Both the position numbers and the translations under genes were made by a program. A DNA stretch of 64,000 bases from Bombiscardovia asteroides_K (GTDB lineage Bacteria; Actinomycetota; Actinomycetes; Actinomycetales; Bifidobacteriaceae), in contig NZ_CP181447.1 of the NCBI RefSeq assembly GCF_048001765.1, positions 496,001 to 560,000 of the forward strand, written 5' to 3'. The first letter of the stretch is position 1. Every line of letters starts with the position of its first letter. A model generated the notes under the pieces. The model saw only the letters and a program-made list of their open reading frames with translations, searched no databases and was not told the origin of the DNA. Shown here piece after piece: positions 1 to 8,396 of this stretch.

Positions 1-1052
1 GGCAGGGCATAGGTGCCTAGCTGCTCGATAGGATTCTGGGTGGCCATAACCATGAATGGCCGGGGTAGGCGGTAGGTGCGCCCATCCACGGTCACCTGGC
101 CTTCCTCCATGACCTCCAGCAGGGCCGACTGGGTCTTGGGGGAGGCTCTGTTGATCTCGTCAGCCAGAACCAGAGAGGCGAAGACCGGACCGGGCCGGAA
201 GGAGAATCGTCCTTGAGCCTGGTCGTAGAAGGTCACGCCCAGCAGATCGGAGGGCAGCAGGTCGGGGGTGAACTGGATCCGCTTGCAGTCCACAGCAATG
301 GAGGCGGCCAGTGCTCGTGACAGCTGGGTCTTGCCGGTGCCCGGATTGTCCTCTAGGAGCACATGGCCTCCCGCGATCAGTGCAGTGACACAGAGAGCAA
401 TGGTCTCCTCCTTACCCAGCACCGCCTGGCCGACGTTGTCGACGATGGAGCGGAAGAGACTGGCGAAAGTCGACACATCCACGGCGGCTTGGCTGCGGCT
501 TACTGCCTGTCTGTTGCCTGCGGCCTGGTCTTCTGATTCGGCGGCGGACCGCCGGTCCTGTCCGTTCTGTTCTGCCTGCCTGGGCTCGTCGGTCCTGACT
601 TCGTATCCGGGAGCCGAGGTCCGCTCCAGCTGGGGGTGACGGGACTGATCGGTCACATCGACCAGGTCAGGCCTTGCAGAAGCTGGCGAGGACCGGTCGA
701 ACAGGTCACGGGCCGGCTGACGGACGGGGATGGTCCCGTCTTCCACCATGGTGCGGTCCGATGGGACGGATTCTGCCCCGGTCTTCTGAGTTCTTCCTTG
801 CCCGGCAGCCACAGGGATGCGGCCGGGCCGGGTCCGATCGTCGTTCGCCGCCAAGGAGGATTCCTGCTGACCCAAACCTGCCATGAGGGCCTGACGCTGT
901 CGCTTCAGTACGTCCAGTCGGTCAGCGGGGATCCGTCGGCCTCCGCTGCCTGCCTCACGGATGGCCTTGGGTGCACTCCTCCTGGTCGCGTCATCCGGGA
1001 TGGTGCCGTCCTGCTGGATGGGTTCCTGTGCGTTTCGTTCATCCATGGTCAT
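1..1052 (-). CDS. MoxR-family AAA+ ATPase, C-terminus cut by window edge
   Basis: MoxR-type AAA+ ATPases act as chaperone-like ATPases, often with DUF58 and transglutaminase partners. About 350 residues are visible and the C-terminus runs off the left edge. The first 190 or so residues are a polar, Gln/Arg/Asp-rich low-complexity stretch, unusual for MoxR proteins, which normally start close to the ATPase core. The core then shows Walker A (DNPGTGKT, about residues 235-242) and Walker B (LVLADEIN, about 294-301), followed by the sensor-like MATQNP segment. The start is set at an ATG that overlaps the stop of the upstream FN3 gene as ATGA; a second in-frame ATG lies two codons on. This overlap implies translational coupling. 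The neighbours identify it as the AAA-ATP member of the bifidobacterial PFNA cluster. Family call is firm; the client is unknown. Confidence 0.9.
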   Translation of the reverse strand, partial: MTMDERNAQEPIQQDGTIPDDATRRSAPKAIREAGSGGRRIPADRLDVLKRQRQALMAGLGQQESSLAANDDRTRPGRIPVAAGQGRTQKTGAESVPSDRTMVEDGTIPVRQPARDLFDRSSPASARPDLVDVTDQSRHPQLERTSAPGYEVRTDEPRQAEQNGQDRRSAAESEDQAAGNRQAVSRSQAAVDVSTFASLFRSIVDNVGQAVLGKEETIALCVTALIAGGHVLLEDNPGTGKTQLSRALAASIAVDCKRIQFTPDLLPSDLLGVTFYDQAQGRFSFRPGPVFASLVLADEINRASPKTQSALLEVMEEGQVTVDGRTYRLPRPFMVMATQNPIEQLGTYAL

Positions 1053-4000
1053 TCATCCTTGTCAGCTGATGGGACCCCTGACGGGTTAAGAGTCTTGTCG
1101 CTTGGCTTGTCGTCTTCCTTGGGCAGGGTCAGCTCCTTGGTGGCGGCGGGCGAATGGCCTTCGGACCCCACCCCACGGATGCGGGCGACAGCACGGAAGT
1201 TCAGCGTGGCGCCCGGCTTGGCGGATCCAGCGGGCAGGGTGATGACTTCACTGACCTCGGGCTGGTTGCAGGACAGTGTCCAGGAGGCCTTGTCGGGGTC
1301 GAGGCCATCGATGCTCACCTGGATGTCTGCGCAGGGTCGGCCGTGTTCGGCCCCGGAGTTCAAGACCAGCTTGACTTGGTCCTTGCCCTGGTACTCCAGA
1401 GTCTGGAACGCAGGCGGATCCGGATGAGACCAGGTGGCTCCGGAGGCCGAGGCCACAGGACCCGATCCGGCCATATTGGCGGGAGTCACGCTCACTGTGC
1501 AGGTGCCTCCTGCCTCGTCATGGGCCACGTCGAAGACCGCCTTGGTGGAGGTGGCCGACCGCCATCGTGGCGAACCGCAGCCGGAACCATCGGCGTGGAC
1601 CGTATAGCCCTTGATGGGTGAGCCATGATTCTCCGGTGGACGCCATGTGACGGTCAGGGTTTCCTTGCTGCCGCCGTCCACGGTCAGTGCCTGCACGCCT
1701 CCGGGAAGCGCGTCAGGTCGGGCCGCTGCCGGCGAGGAATCGGGGGACCAGCCGACCTGGTTGTGGGCTTGGACTGTGAAGGAGTAGTCATGGCCGTTGG
1801 CCAGCCCGTCGATCCTGCAGGTGACGGCATTGCCGCAGGAGCGTTGTCCCGAGCCTGCCGATGAAGTGTAAGTGACCCGGTACTCGTCCACGGGACTGCC
1901 GTTGACTGCACCCGGCTCCCAGGCCAGGAGCACCGTTCCGTCGCCCGCCTGGGCGGCCCCCACCAGCATCCTGGGGGCCTGCGGGCGGTCGATGATCCCC
2001 ACCGTGATGGTGGCGCTGACCCGGCGGCCCGGATCCCGACTGCCATCCTCGATCGTGGCCAGAATGGTGTTCGTGGAGGCGCCGATGTCGCGATCGGCTT
2101 TGATGGCGATCTTCCCGTCGCCCAGGTTGGTGGCTGTCAGTCGTGAGGTGTCGTCACTGACCAGGCCGACCAGGCGCAGCGGGGTGTCGGGGAAGGGGTT
2201 GAGGGCGCCGTCGAACAGGTCCAGCTCCAGACTCTGCCCGGCCTTGAGCCCCACCTGACGCGAGGGGACCGAAGCCAGAGGGCGGGTGGTGGCGACGATG
2301 CGGAAGGCCAGGTCTGTATGCACATCGCCGGATGGGTTGGTGATGGTCACCGGCAGGGTGGCCTTGGTGCCGGGTGTCGCGGTCTTGTCGGCGGCCACGT
2401 TCAGTTGGCCCCGAGGACTCAGCTTGGCATGGATCGGCCCCTGAGGGTCCCCTGAGGAGAAGGTGCTGTCGGCCGGATCGTTTCCCTGGGGCCAGCGGGT
2501 CATGGCGGACAGGGAGATGGTCTGTGCCGGTTCCCCGGCCACCAGATCGATGACCGGTGCCGAAAGGACCGGCGGGGAGGCTCTGCCGCCTACGACGGTG
2601 ATGGGCAGGGTCAGTACCGACTCGTTGACGATGGCCTGGCCGCCTGGATCCCCGTCGCGGACGGCAAAGGTCAGTGAGGCTGGACCGGCATAGTCCCTGG
2701 CGGCGGTGAATTTCAGGGTGTGCTCGTCCACATAGGGATCGGATCCGTCTGACTTGGTGGCTGAAACGGACTGGCGGGAGGCGATCCGTGCGGTCTTGCC
2801 TGCACCCACTCTGACCTGATCGGCGATGTCGATGGTGATGCTCTGCCCAGCCCGCACTTTGAGGGCCGGAGCGCGAGGTCTCAGGACCGGGGGGAATACC
2901 CCATAGGCGGGGACCTTCACAAAAGCCATTGAAGTGATCTTGTACCGGGTGTTGGTCACGGTGTAGGGCACGGCCCTTGCCTGGTCGGTCAGATCAATGA
3001 CCAGCTTGGTGGAGCCGGCTTCGCCTACGATCCTGGCATGGGCGCGGGCGCTGGGATGAATCCCAAGGTGCAGGTCATCGAGGGTGCCGGATGGATTGCT
3101 GATGGAGTCGGCCAGATTGACTTCCACGCTGCGCTTGTCCACTGTGTCCTCGGGAGCCACCTGGTAATCCTGGGCTATGGGAGGCTGGATGGGGGCTTGG
3201 GGGTCAGAGACCACAGTCAGGGTGGCCTGGTCAGTCAGCCCTGCCCGGTTGCGTGCCTGATAGACCAGATAGGAGGTGCCTGACTGCGAAGGAGCAGTCA
3301 GACGGATCATGTCGTCCTCTACGCTGGCCTGGTCCAGGCCCTGGCGCTCCAGGTTGGGGTCCAGACTCAGGGGATCGTCGTCCCCGGAAATGTCGTTGAG
3401 CAGGACCGGCACGTCGGCGACGGTCCCAGGCCGCAGCCTGACCTTGTCGTCCCGGGCGAAGACTCCGGTCACTGATGAGTCGGGGAAGACGCCGATGCGG
3501 ACGCGCGCCTGGGCACGCTGCCCCACCCAGTCCTCCACGGCGTAGGTGAACTCGTCGGTGCCGTGCGAGTCGGGATAGGCCTCATAGATCAGGTAGTCGG
3601 CCCCGGCTTTGACGATCCTGCCCAGCCTGGGTGCCTGGTTGCCCAAGCCTGACAGGGTGTCGCAGTCTCCGTCCGGGTCGATGCCGGTCAGCGGGACGGG
3701 GATGCGCACCTTGGTCCCGGCAGCCACCTGGGCTCGTAGGTCCTTGGGGGTGGGTGCGGGCTTGCTGGCAGGGTCGGAGGCATGCACGCGGAAGGTGATG
3801 GTGCCAGAGGCTGCGTTGCCCAGATCGTCCCTGACCGTATAGGTGGCAGGGAAGTCCCCGGTGCGCTCGCTGGCCTGATACCTGACCGTATCCCCGGATA
3901 CGAAGGCCAGGCCCGCAAAGTTCTGCTGATCCGTAGTCAGCTGCTGGTCCAGGGTGACGCTGGTTCCGTCAGCGTGGGTGACCTTGTCCATGACCGAAAC

Positions 4001-6481
4001 CGTGACCAGACCCGATGAGCGGACACCTACCGTCAGATTCGGGGCCTTGGGCGCCGAGGCTGCCCTGCTTAAGGAAGGGGGCTGCAGGACGATGGTCCCT
4101 TGAGTACTGCCTTCGGCGTTGGCGACCGTGTAGGCGATGCTCAGCGGGCGTGTAGGGATTTTTCTTGCTGACAGGTAGACCCGGCGGTGGTCTACGATGC
4201 CGACCTTGATGCCGGAGTCCGGATCCACGCGCACATCGGTCAGGGCCAGCACTCCGCCCAGGGGATCCAGGTCGTTGTCGAGTGGATCGACGATGGCGGT
4301 CTGGTCGGTCCCCAGCAGGGCCACGTCGTTGACAGGAACCGGCGGCGCGGATCCGCCCTGGTCATGTTCCACCTCCAGCCTGACCAACCCCTGGGTCTCC
4401 TGGTCACCCTGGGCCACCCGGTAGGGCACATAATAGGTGCCCGGGTTGGCGGCAGTGGCTGTGAAGGAAAGGCTCTCGGCGTTGACCTCCACCTGGATTC
4501 CATCAGTCTTGTCGACCCGGACCAGGCGGATGGGTTGAGCGGCATTGGCATGTACGCTCCTGCTCAGGTCCACGGTGACCTCTCGGCCAGGAGTGGCCTG
4601 GCGGATGACCGGATCGACCAGCGGAGCCAGGGTGTTGATGGGTCTGACGGTGAAGTAGATGAGTCCCTGACCGCTCATGAGCCCGTCCGAAACGATGACT
4701 TTGACGGCCAGCCGACCGGAGGTGGCCGACCCGGCGCTCATGGTCAACTGTCCATCAGCTCTGGTGGACAGGGATATCCGATCAGAGTTGATCGGTTCGG
4801 CGCCGACCAGGGTCAGCGGATCCCCATCGGGATCTTCGAACCCGGCCAAGGCGTTGACGGTGGTCGTAGCGCCCTGCTCCACTTCGTACTCAGGCGGGGT
4901 ATCGTTCTGGACCGGTGCCTGGTTGCCTCGGTCCATCTTGACCGGGGCGATGTTGAGGTCGATGCCAGCCGAGGAGACCTGGCCGCGTCCATCGGTGATG
5001 GAGTAGTTGATTCTGGCCCGACCGGCGGGTGCGTCGCTGGCATCCACCTGCAGGTAGCGGCCGTTCATGACCGGGGTCAGGCGCAGATTCCCCTGCGAAC
5101 TGCGCGCATCCTCGATTCGTAGAACCGAGCAGTCGGTCTGGCGGTCGTTGCGCAAGGGGTCCAGCAGAGCTCTGGATCCGGCCCGAATGCCCAGACTGTC
5201 GTCTTCGGCCTGGATGGGTTGGGATCCTGATCGACAGGTGGCCGCGAACCGCTGGCGGTTGTCGGCCGAGTCCTGACGCTGATCGTTGCTGTCAGTGTGC
5301 TTGACTTCCATGGTCTGCCACTGCAGCCGGATTACCTTGGTGGAGGATTGTGGGTTCCAGACATCGCCAGTCAGCACATCGTTGAGGATGACCCTCCGGT
5401 GGTTGGCCCGGAAGACCAGGTCTGAGGTGGGGCTGATGGCTTCCAAGGTGGTGGGACTCGGCTGGTTTGACTGGACTTTGGGCATGGCTGTTCCTGTTGC
5501 ACACAGTCGCAGGAAATTCCGTCCCGAGGAGGCCCAGGCCGTCCATAGGCATCCGCCGGAGGAGACCGGCTGGGCGGGTTGGCCGCTGCCACCGGTGCGT
5601 AGTGTCTCGACCTGATTCTGGGGGTGGTCCAGATCAATCAGGTGGACGCTTTCCTGATCGGTCAGACCCACCCAGGGTCCCTGGCGGTCCATATCCACTG
5701 GAGTGGACTGGAGTTGCAGGTCTCCCCGGTGCGGTATCCGGATGGATCCCTGCGGCCAGTAAAGCCGATCTCCCGCCAGGAGGACAGGTCTTCCGCCAAT
5801 GACGCTGAAGGCAGTGGCCCGGACGGGAGCGTGATCCGTCAGTGAGTCCATCTCACGGTGGGCCCGGGAGTCAGGTCCGTCGATCCTTAACACGACCCCG
5901 TCCGAGGGCCGGTAGGCGTAGACGGCCCCGGAGGCATCCACGGTGACGGCAGCCCCGGAGCCCAGGGTCAGCACAGGGTCTCGGCGCTGCGGGTCCAAAT
6001 CCCCAGGCGAAGCGGCCTGGCCCACCCAGATCTTGCCGGTCCGTGCCTGGAAGAGGATCAAAGTGGGCCCGTTGACCGTCCTCTGCACCCTGGCATCCGA
6101 CCGGGTGGTGTCCCCCAGGGTGGCGGTGGAGGCCGCTATGGGAGCCATGCCTCCCTCACGGCCCAGGATGACCGCGTATCCGCTCTGGGCCAGGTCGAAG
6201 TGGTCCGTGCCCGTCGACAGGGCCACGTCCGCCTCGCCGATGTCGGGCTTGAACCGGGCGACCTTGCGCTCGTTCTCGGAGGCGATCCAGATGCTGCCAT
6301 CGTCCACCTGAACGGCACGGCGGTCCACCCCATGAACGAACAAGGCGCCCAGGATGAGCAGGACCAGCGCCGTCAGCGTGACGGTCAGGATGGCAGCAGG
6401 GTTTTTAGCGCGGACGGCCAGAGCATGCCGCAGACGCAGCCCGGCCCGGCGCATCCGCAGGAAGCGTCCCTGCAAGTCCAT
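1049..6481 (-). CDS. fn3: giant membrane-anchored FN3 / Ig-like repeat protein (PFNA cluster FN3)
   Basis: A protein of about 1810 residues. It begins with a short basic cytoplasmic segment and one hydrophobic helix (about residues 25-50). Next comes a region of beta-propeller-like motifs (SIWIASENERKVAR, KIWVGQA, AVYAYRPSDG), then many cadherin/Ig-like beta repeats with 'DPDGDPLTL'-type calcium-binding-like motifs. The C-terminus has about three fibronectin type III domains (one contains NGSPVDEYRVTY and GLANGHDYSFTVQAHN) and a short charged tail. Topology predicts an exported, membrane-tethered protein, so a surface sensing or adhesion role alongside the kinase is inferred. In bifidobacteria the FN3 protein of this cluster has been discussed as a cytokine-binding candidate; nothing here proves that. 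An in-frame ATG at 6535 is an alternative start; 6481 is preferred because AGGGG and GGAAAGG precede it. It overlaps the ATPase gene by 4 bases. Confidence 0.85.
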   Translation of the reverse strand: MDLQGRFLRMRRAGLRLRHALAVRAKNPAAILTVTLTALVLLILGALFVHGVDRRAVQVDDGSIWIASENERKVARFKPDIGEADVALSTGTDHFDLAQSGYAVILGREGGMAPIAASTATLGDTTRSDARVQRTVNGPTLILFQARTGKIWVGQAASPGDLDPQRRDPVLTLGSGAAVTVDASGAVYAYRPSDGVVLRIDGPDSRAHREMDSLTDHAPVRATAFSVIGGRPVLLAGDRLYWPQGSIRIPHRGDLQLQSTPVDMDRQGPWVGLTDQESVHLIDLDHPQNQVETLRTGGSGQPAQPVSSGGCLWTAWASSGRNFLRLCATGTAMPKVQSNQPSPTTLEAISPTSDLVFRANHRRVILNDVLTGDVWNPQSSTKVIRLQWQTMEVKHTDSNDQRQDSADNRQRFAATCRSGSQPIQAEDDSLGIRAGSRALLDPLRNDRQTDCSVLRIEDARSSQGNLRLTPVMNGRYLQVDASDAPAGRARINYSITDGRGQVSSAGIDLNIAPVKMDRGNQAPVQNDTPPEYEVEQGATTTVNALAGFEDPDGDPLTLVGAEPINSDRISLSTRADGQLTMSAGSATSGRLAVKVIVSDGLMSGQGLIYFTVRPINTLAPLVDPVIRQATPGREVTVDLSRSVHANAAQPIRLVRVDKTDGIQVEVNAESLSFTATAANPGTYYVPYRVAQGDQETQGLVRLEVEHDQGGSAPPVPVNDVALLGTDQTAIVDPLDNDLDPLGGVLALTDVRVDPDSGIKVGIVDHRRVYLSARKIPTRPLSIAYTVANAEGSTQGTIVLQPPSLSRAASAPKAPNLTVGVRSSGLVTVSVMDKVTHADGTSVTLDQQLTTDQQNFAGLAFVSGDTVRYQASERTGDFPATYTVRDDLGNAASGTITFRVHASDPASKPAPTPKDLRAQVAAGTKVRIPVPLTGIDPDGDCDTLSGLGNQAPRLGRIVKAGADYLIYEAYPDSHGTDEFTYAVEDWVGQRAQARVRIGVFPDSSVTGVFARDDKVRLRPGTVADVPVLLNDISGDDDPLSLDPNLERQGLDQASVEDDMIRLTAPSQSGTSYLVYQARNRAGLTDQATLTVVSDPQAPIQPPIAQDYQVAPEDTVDKRSVEVNLADSISNPSGTLDDLHLGIHPSARAHARIVGEAGSTKLVIDLTDQARAVPYTVTNTRYKITSMAFVKVPAYGVFPPVLRPRAPALKVRAGQSITIDIADQVRVGAGKTARIASRQSVSATKSDGSDPYVDEHTLKFTAARDYAGPASLTFAVRDGDPGGQAIVNESVLTLPITVVGGRASPPVLSAPVIDLVAGEPAQTISLSAMTRWPQGNDPADSTFSSGDPQGPIHAKLSPRGQLNVAADKTATPGTKATLPVTITNPSGDVHTDLAFRIVATTRPLASVPSRQVGLKAGQSLELDLFDGALNPFPDTPLRLVGLVSDDTSRLTATNLGDGKIAIKADRDIGASTNTILATIEDGSRDPGRRVSATITVGIIDRPQAPRMLVGAAQAGDGTVLLAWEPGAVNGSPVDEYRVTYTSSAGSGQRSCGNAVTCRIDGLANGHDYSFTVQAHNQVGWSPDSSPAAARPDALPGGVQALTVDGGSKETLTVTWRPPENHGSPIKGYTVHADGSGCGSPRWRSATSTKAVFDVAHDEAGGTCTVSVTPANMAGSGPVASASGATWSHPDPPAFQTLEYQGKDQVKLVLNSGAEHGRPCADIQVSIDGLDPDKASWTLSCNQPEVSEVITLPAGSAKPGATLNFRAVARIRGVGSEGHSPAATKELTLPKEDDKPSDKTLNPSGVPSADKDE

Positions 6482-6666
6482 AATCCCCTGGGTTCCTTTC
6501 CTGTCCTGCAGCACAGACCAGGATGCCTGACCCATGCCTTTGTCTTTTAATTAATCCCGGACCGCCGTCGACGCCCTCTCTGACGACTGATTTTAGCTGG
6601 TTTGCCCGGTCTTGGCGGTCTGTGAAAGTCGGGGTGGTCGAATGTGAAAATTCATCCACCGAAGGT

Positions 6667-8241
6667 TCACTGCACCGCGCAGATGATGGTCGGTTCCTGG
6701 GACATGCTCCGGTCGGCGCGCACCAGGGTGACGCTGATGCAGGTTTGGCCCCCCTGCGGACTGTCGATGCGGGCGGTCGGCTGTCGGGTCTGTACGCTGC
6801 GGCCACGGTCTCCGGTGCCGCCTTGGTCCAGGGGATGCCAGACATAGGTGTCTCCCGGCTTGGGGTCGGGATTGGCCCAGGTGAACACAGCCGCGGTGCC
6901 CTGGTAGCGGCCCTGACCCTGGGTGGGCGAGGGAACCGGACCTTCCTGCAGATCCTGGAGGTCGCTCGAATCGTTCGGATCAGGGGAGGGCGCCTGTTGG
7001 GATTGGGTCTGGGAGGAACCTGAAGCAGTCGGCTGCGAACCACGTTCGGAACTGTTCGGCAGACCGATAACCAGGGTACAGACCAGGACTATGGCCAGGA
7101 CGGCAGCGAGGATCAGTGCCAGCAGGATCACACGACGGCGACCACCGGGAAACCGCTTGGCCTGGCTGCCTTCATGGTCAGCGGACGCCTCCCTGCCTGG
7201 TCGCAGACGTGACTGCGGGCTGGTCCCTGCCCCGGTCCAGGAGTGGCCGGACCCCTTATTCTCTTGTCGGCCTGCAATGGGTCGGTCGGCAATGCCTCCG
7301 GTCCGGGAGTGTGAGCGTACATCCGCTGTGGGGTAGGGATCGATTCCCTCGCCGATGAAGGGCGTTGCGTGGCCGTAGAGCTCCTGCTGGACCTTCTGGA
7401 GGGCACGACCGAATTCCAGCGCCGAGTAGTAGCGGTCGTCCCGGTCATGGGCCATGGCCTTCTCCAGGACGGCGGCCAGCATAGGGGAGGCCTCGCCCAT
7501 GTGCAGAACCGGGGTTTCCGCTGTCAGAATCAGCTGGGCCAGGTGATCCTCATCACGGGCCCGGTAGGCGTACTCGTAGGGGGAGCGGCCGGCCAGCATG
7601 CCGAAGAGCGAGGCCCCCAGGGAGTAGATGTCGCTCGCCTCGGACCCTCCCGAGCGGCTTGCCAGGACCTCTGGGGCGGCCCAGGGTATGGAAAGTCCGC
7701 CGGCCCGTTCGCTTCCATAGATGCCCGAGGAGATGCCGAAGTCGGCCAGGACGGGCAGTCCCTGGTCGGTGATCAGGAAGTTGCTGGGCTTGACGTCCCG
7801 GTGCAGGATTCCCCGTTCATGGGCGCAGTAGAGGGCCGAGGCCATGCGCACCCCCAGGTCCAGCACGCCTTCCTGGTCCATGCCCCCCTTGAGCATGATG
7901 GTCTTGCAACTGCCGCCAGGAGCGTATTCGAGCACCAGGCAATCCCGTCCGTCACCGCTGACCAGGGCCTGGTGGATGCTCAGGATGCAGGGGTGGGTGG
8001 AGAGCTTGGCCAGGTTCTTGGCCTCGCGCAGAAAGAGCTGATGGGTCTGCCGGTCCATGCTGCCTTGGAGGGCCACCTTGACCGCCACAGGTCGGTTGAG
8101 CCCCTCCTGCTCATAGAGGTAGACGGCGGCGGTGCCTCCCAGGTCCAGGGGGCGCATAAGCCGCAGTCCGGGCAGTGCTGGAGCCTGGTCCATGGATGGA
8201 ACCGCACCTGGGCGCCGGGCCTGGGAACCATTCTGCTGCAA
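6667..8241 (-). CDS. pkb2: transmembrane Hanks-type Ser/Thr protein kinase Pkb2
   Basis: 524 residues. The N-terminal kinase domain has the ATP-binding lysine in AVKV (K55), catalytic HRDVKPSN (H147-R148-D149) and the DFG motif (167-169). A basic, Pro/Gly-rich juxtamembrane stretch leads to one transmembrane helix (about 370-393). The outer part is a Ser/Gln/Pro-rich stalk and a small domain of about 100 residues containing a pair of cysteines (TCISV and TIICAV). There are no PASTA repeats, so this is not the PknB type. The start is TTG, decided by a near-perfect Shine-Dalgarno sequence upstream. It is the first gene of the minus-strand cluster leading into FN3 and MoxR, matching Pkb2 of the bifidobacterial PFNA cluster. 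Kinase call is very firm; the ligand of the outer domain is unknown. Confidence 0.92.
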   Translation of the reverse strand: MQQNGSQARRPGAVPSMDQAPALPGLRLMRPLDLGGTAAVYLYEQEGLNRPVAVKVALQGSMDRQTHQLFLREAKNLAKLSTHPCILSIHQALVSGDGRDCLVLEYAPGGSCKTIMLKGGMDQEGVLDLGVRMASALYCAHERGILHRDVKPSNFLITDQGLPVLADFGISSGIYGSERAGGLSIPWAAPEVLASRSGGSEASDIYSLGASLFGMLAGRSPYEYAYRARDEDHLAQLILTAETPVLHMGEASPMLAAVLEKAMAHDRDDRYYSALEFGRALQKVQQELYGHATPFIGEGIDPYPTADVRSHSRTGGIADRPIAGRQENKGSGHSWTGAGTSPQSRLRPGREASADHEGSQAKRFPGGRRRVILLALILAAVLAIVLVCTLVIGLPNSSERGSQPTASGSSQTQSQQAPSPDPNDSSDLQDLQEGPVPSPTQGQGRYQGTAAVFTWANPDPKPGDTYVWHPLDQGGTGDRGRSVQTRQPTARIDSPQGGQTCISVTLVRADRSMSQEPTIICAVQ

Positions 8242-8246
8242 GGGGT

Positions 8247-8256
8247 ATCACCTCCT
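8247..8256 (-). promoter_or_regulatory. near-perfect ribosome binding site for a TTG start
   Basis: On the minus strand AGGAGGTGAT lies 5-9 bases before the TTG that opens the kinase. It complements the 16S rRNA 3' end over ten bases. No ATG or GTG in frame sits at proper distance, so it fixes the rare TTG start. Confidence 0.7.
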
Positions 8257-8382
8257 AAGGAATGCCTGAGAACTGCTATCCACGATAACAGCATGCCGCT
8301 CCCGATCAGATATCCTTTAAGTGGCCGTCGGACCGCTCGGACCAGCGGGTTCCGGGGCCTGCAGATGGACCATGCCGGACCC

Positions 8383-8396
8383 TATTCTTGTAGCTA
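8383..8396 (+). promoter_or_regulatory. -10 element placing transcription start at the adnA ATG (leaderless mRNA)
   Basis: TATTCT at 8383-8388 is followed by seven bases and then ATG at 8396. No Shine-Dalgarno-like sequence precedes this ATG. The geometry puts the transcription start on or next to the A of the ATG, as in leaderless mRNAs, common in actinobacteria. The -35 region is weak, so this is inference. Confidence 0.4.

Noticed and set aside
636..1427. 263-residue open frame on the plus strand
   Set aside because: Antisense to MoxR/FN3 genes with clear motifs; composition is that of a shadow frame.
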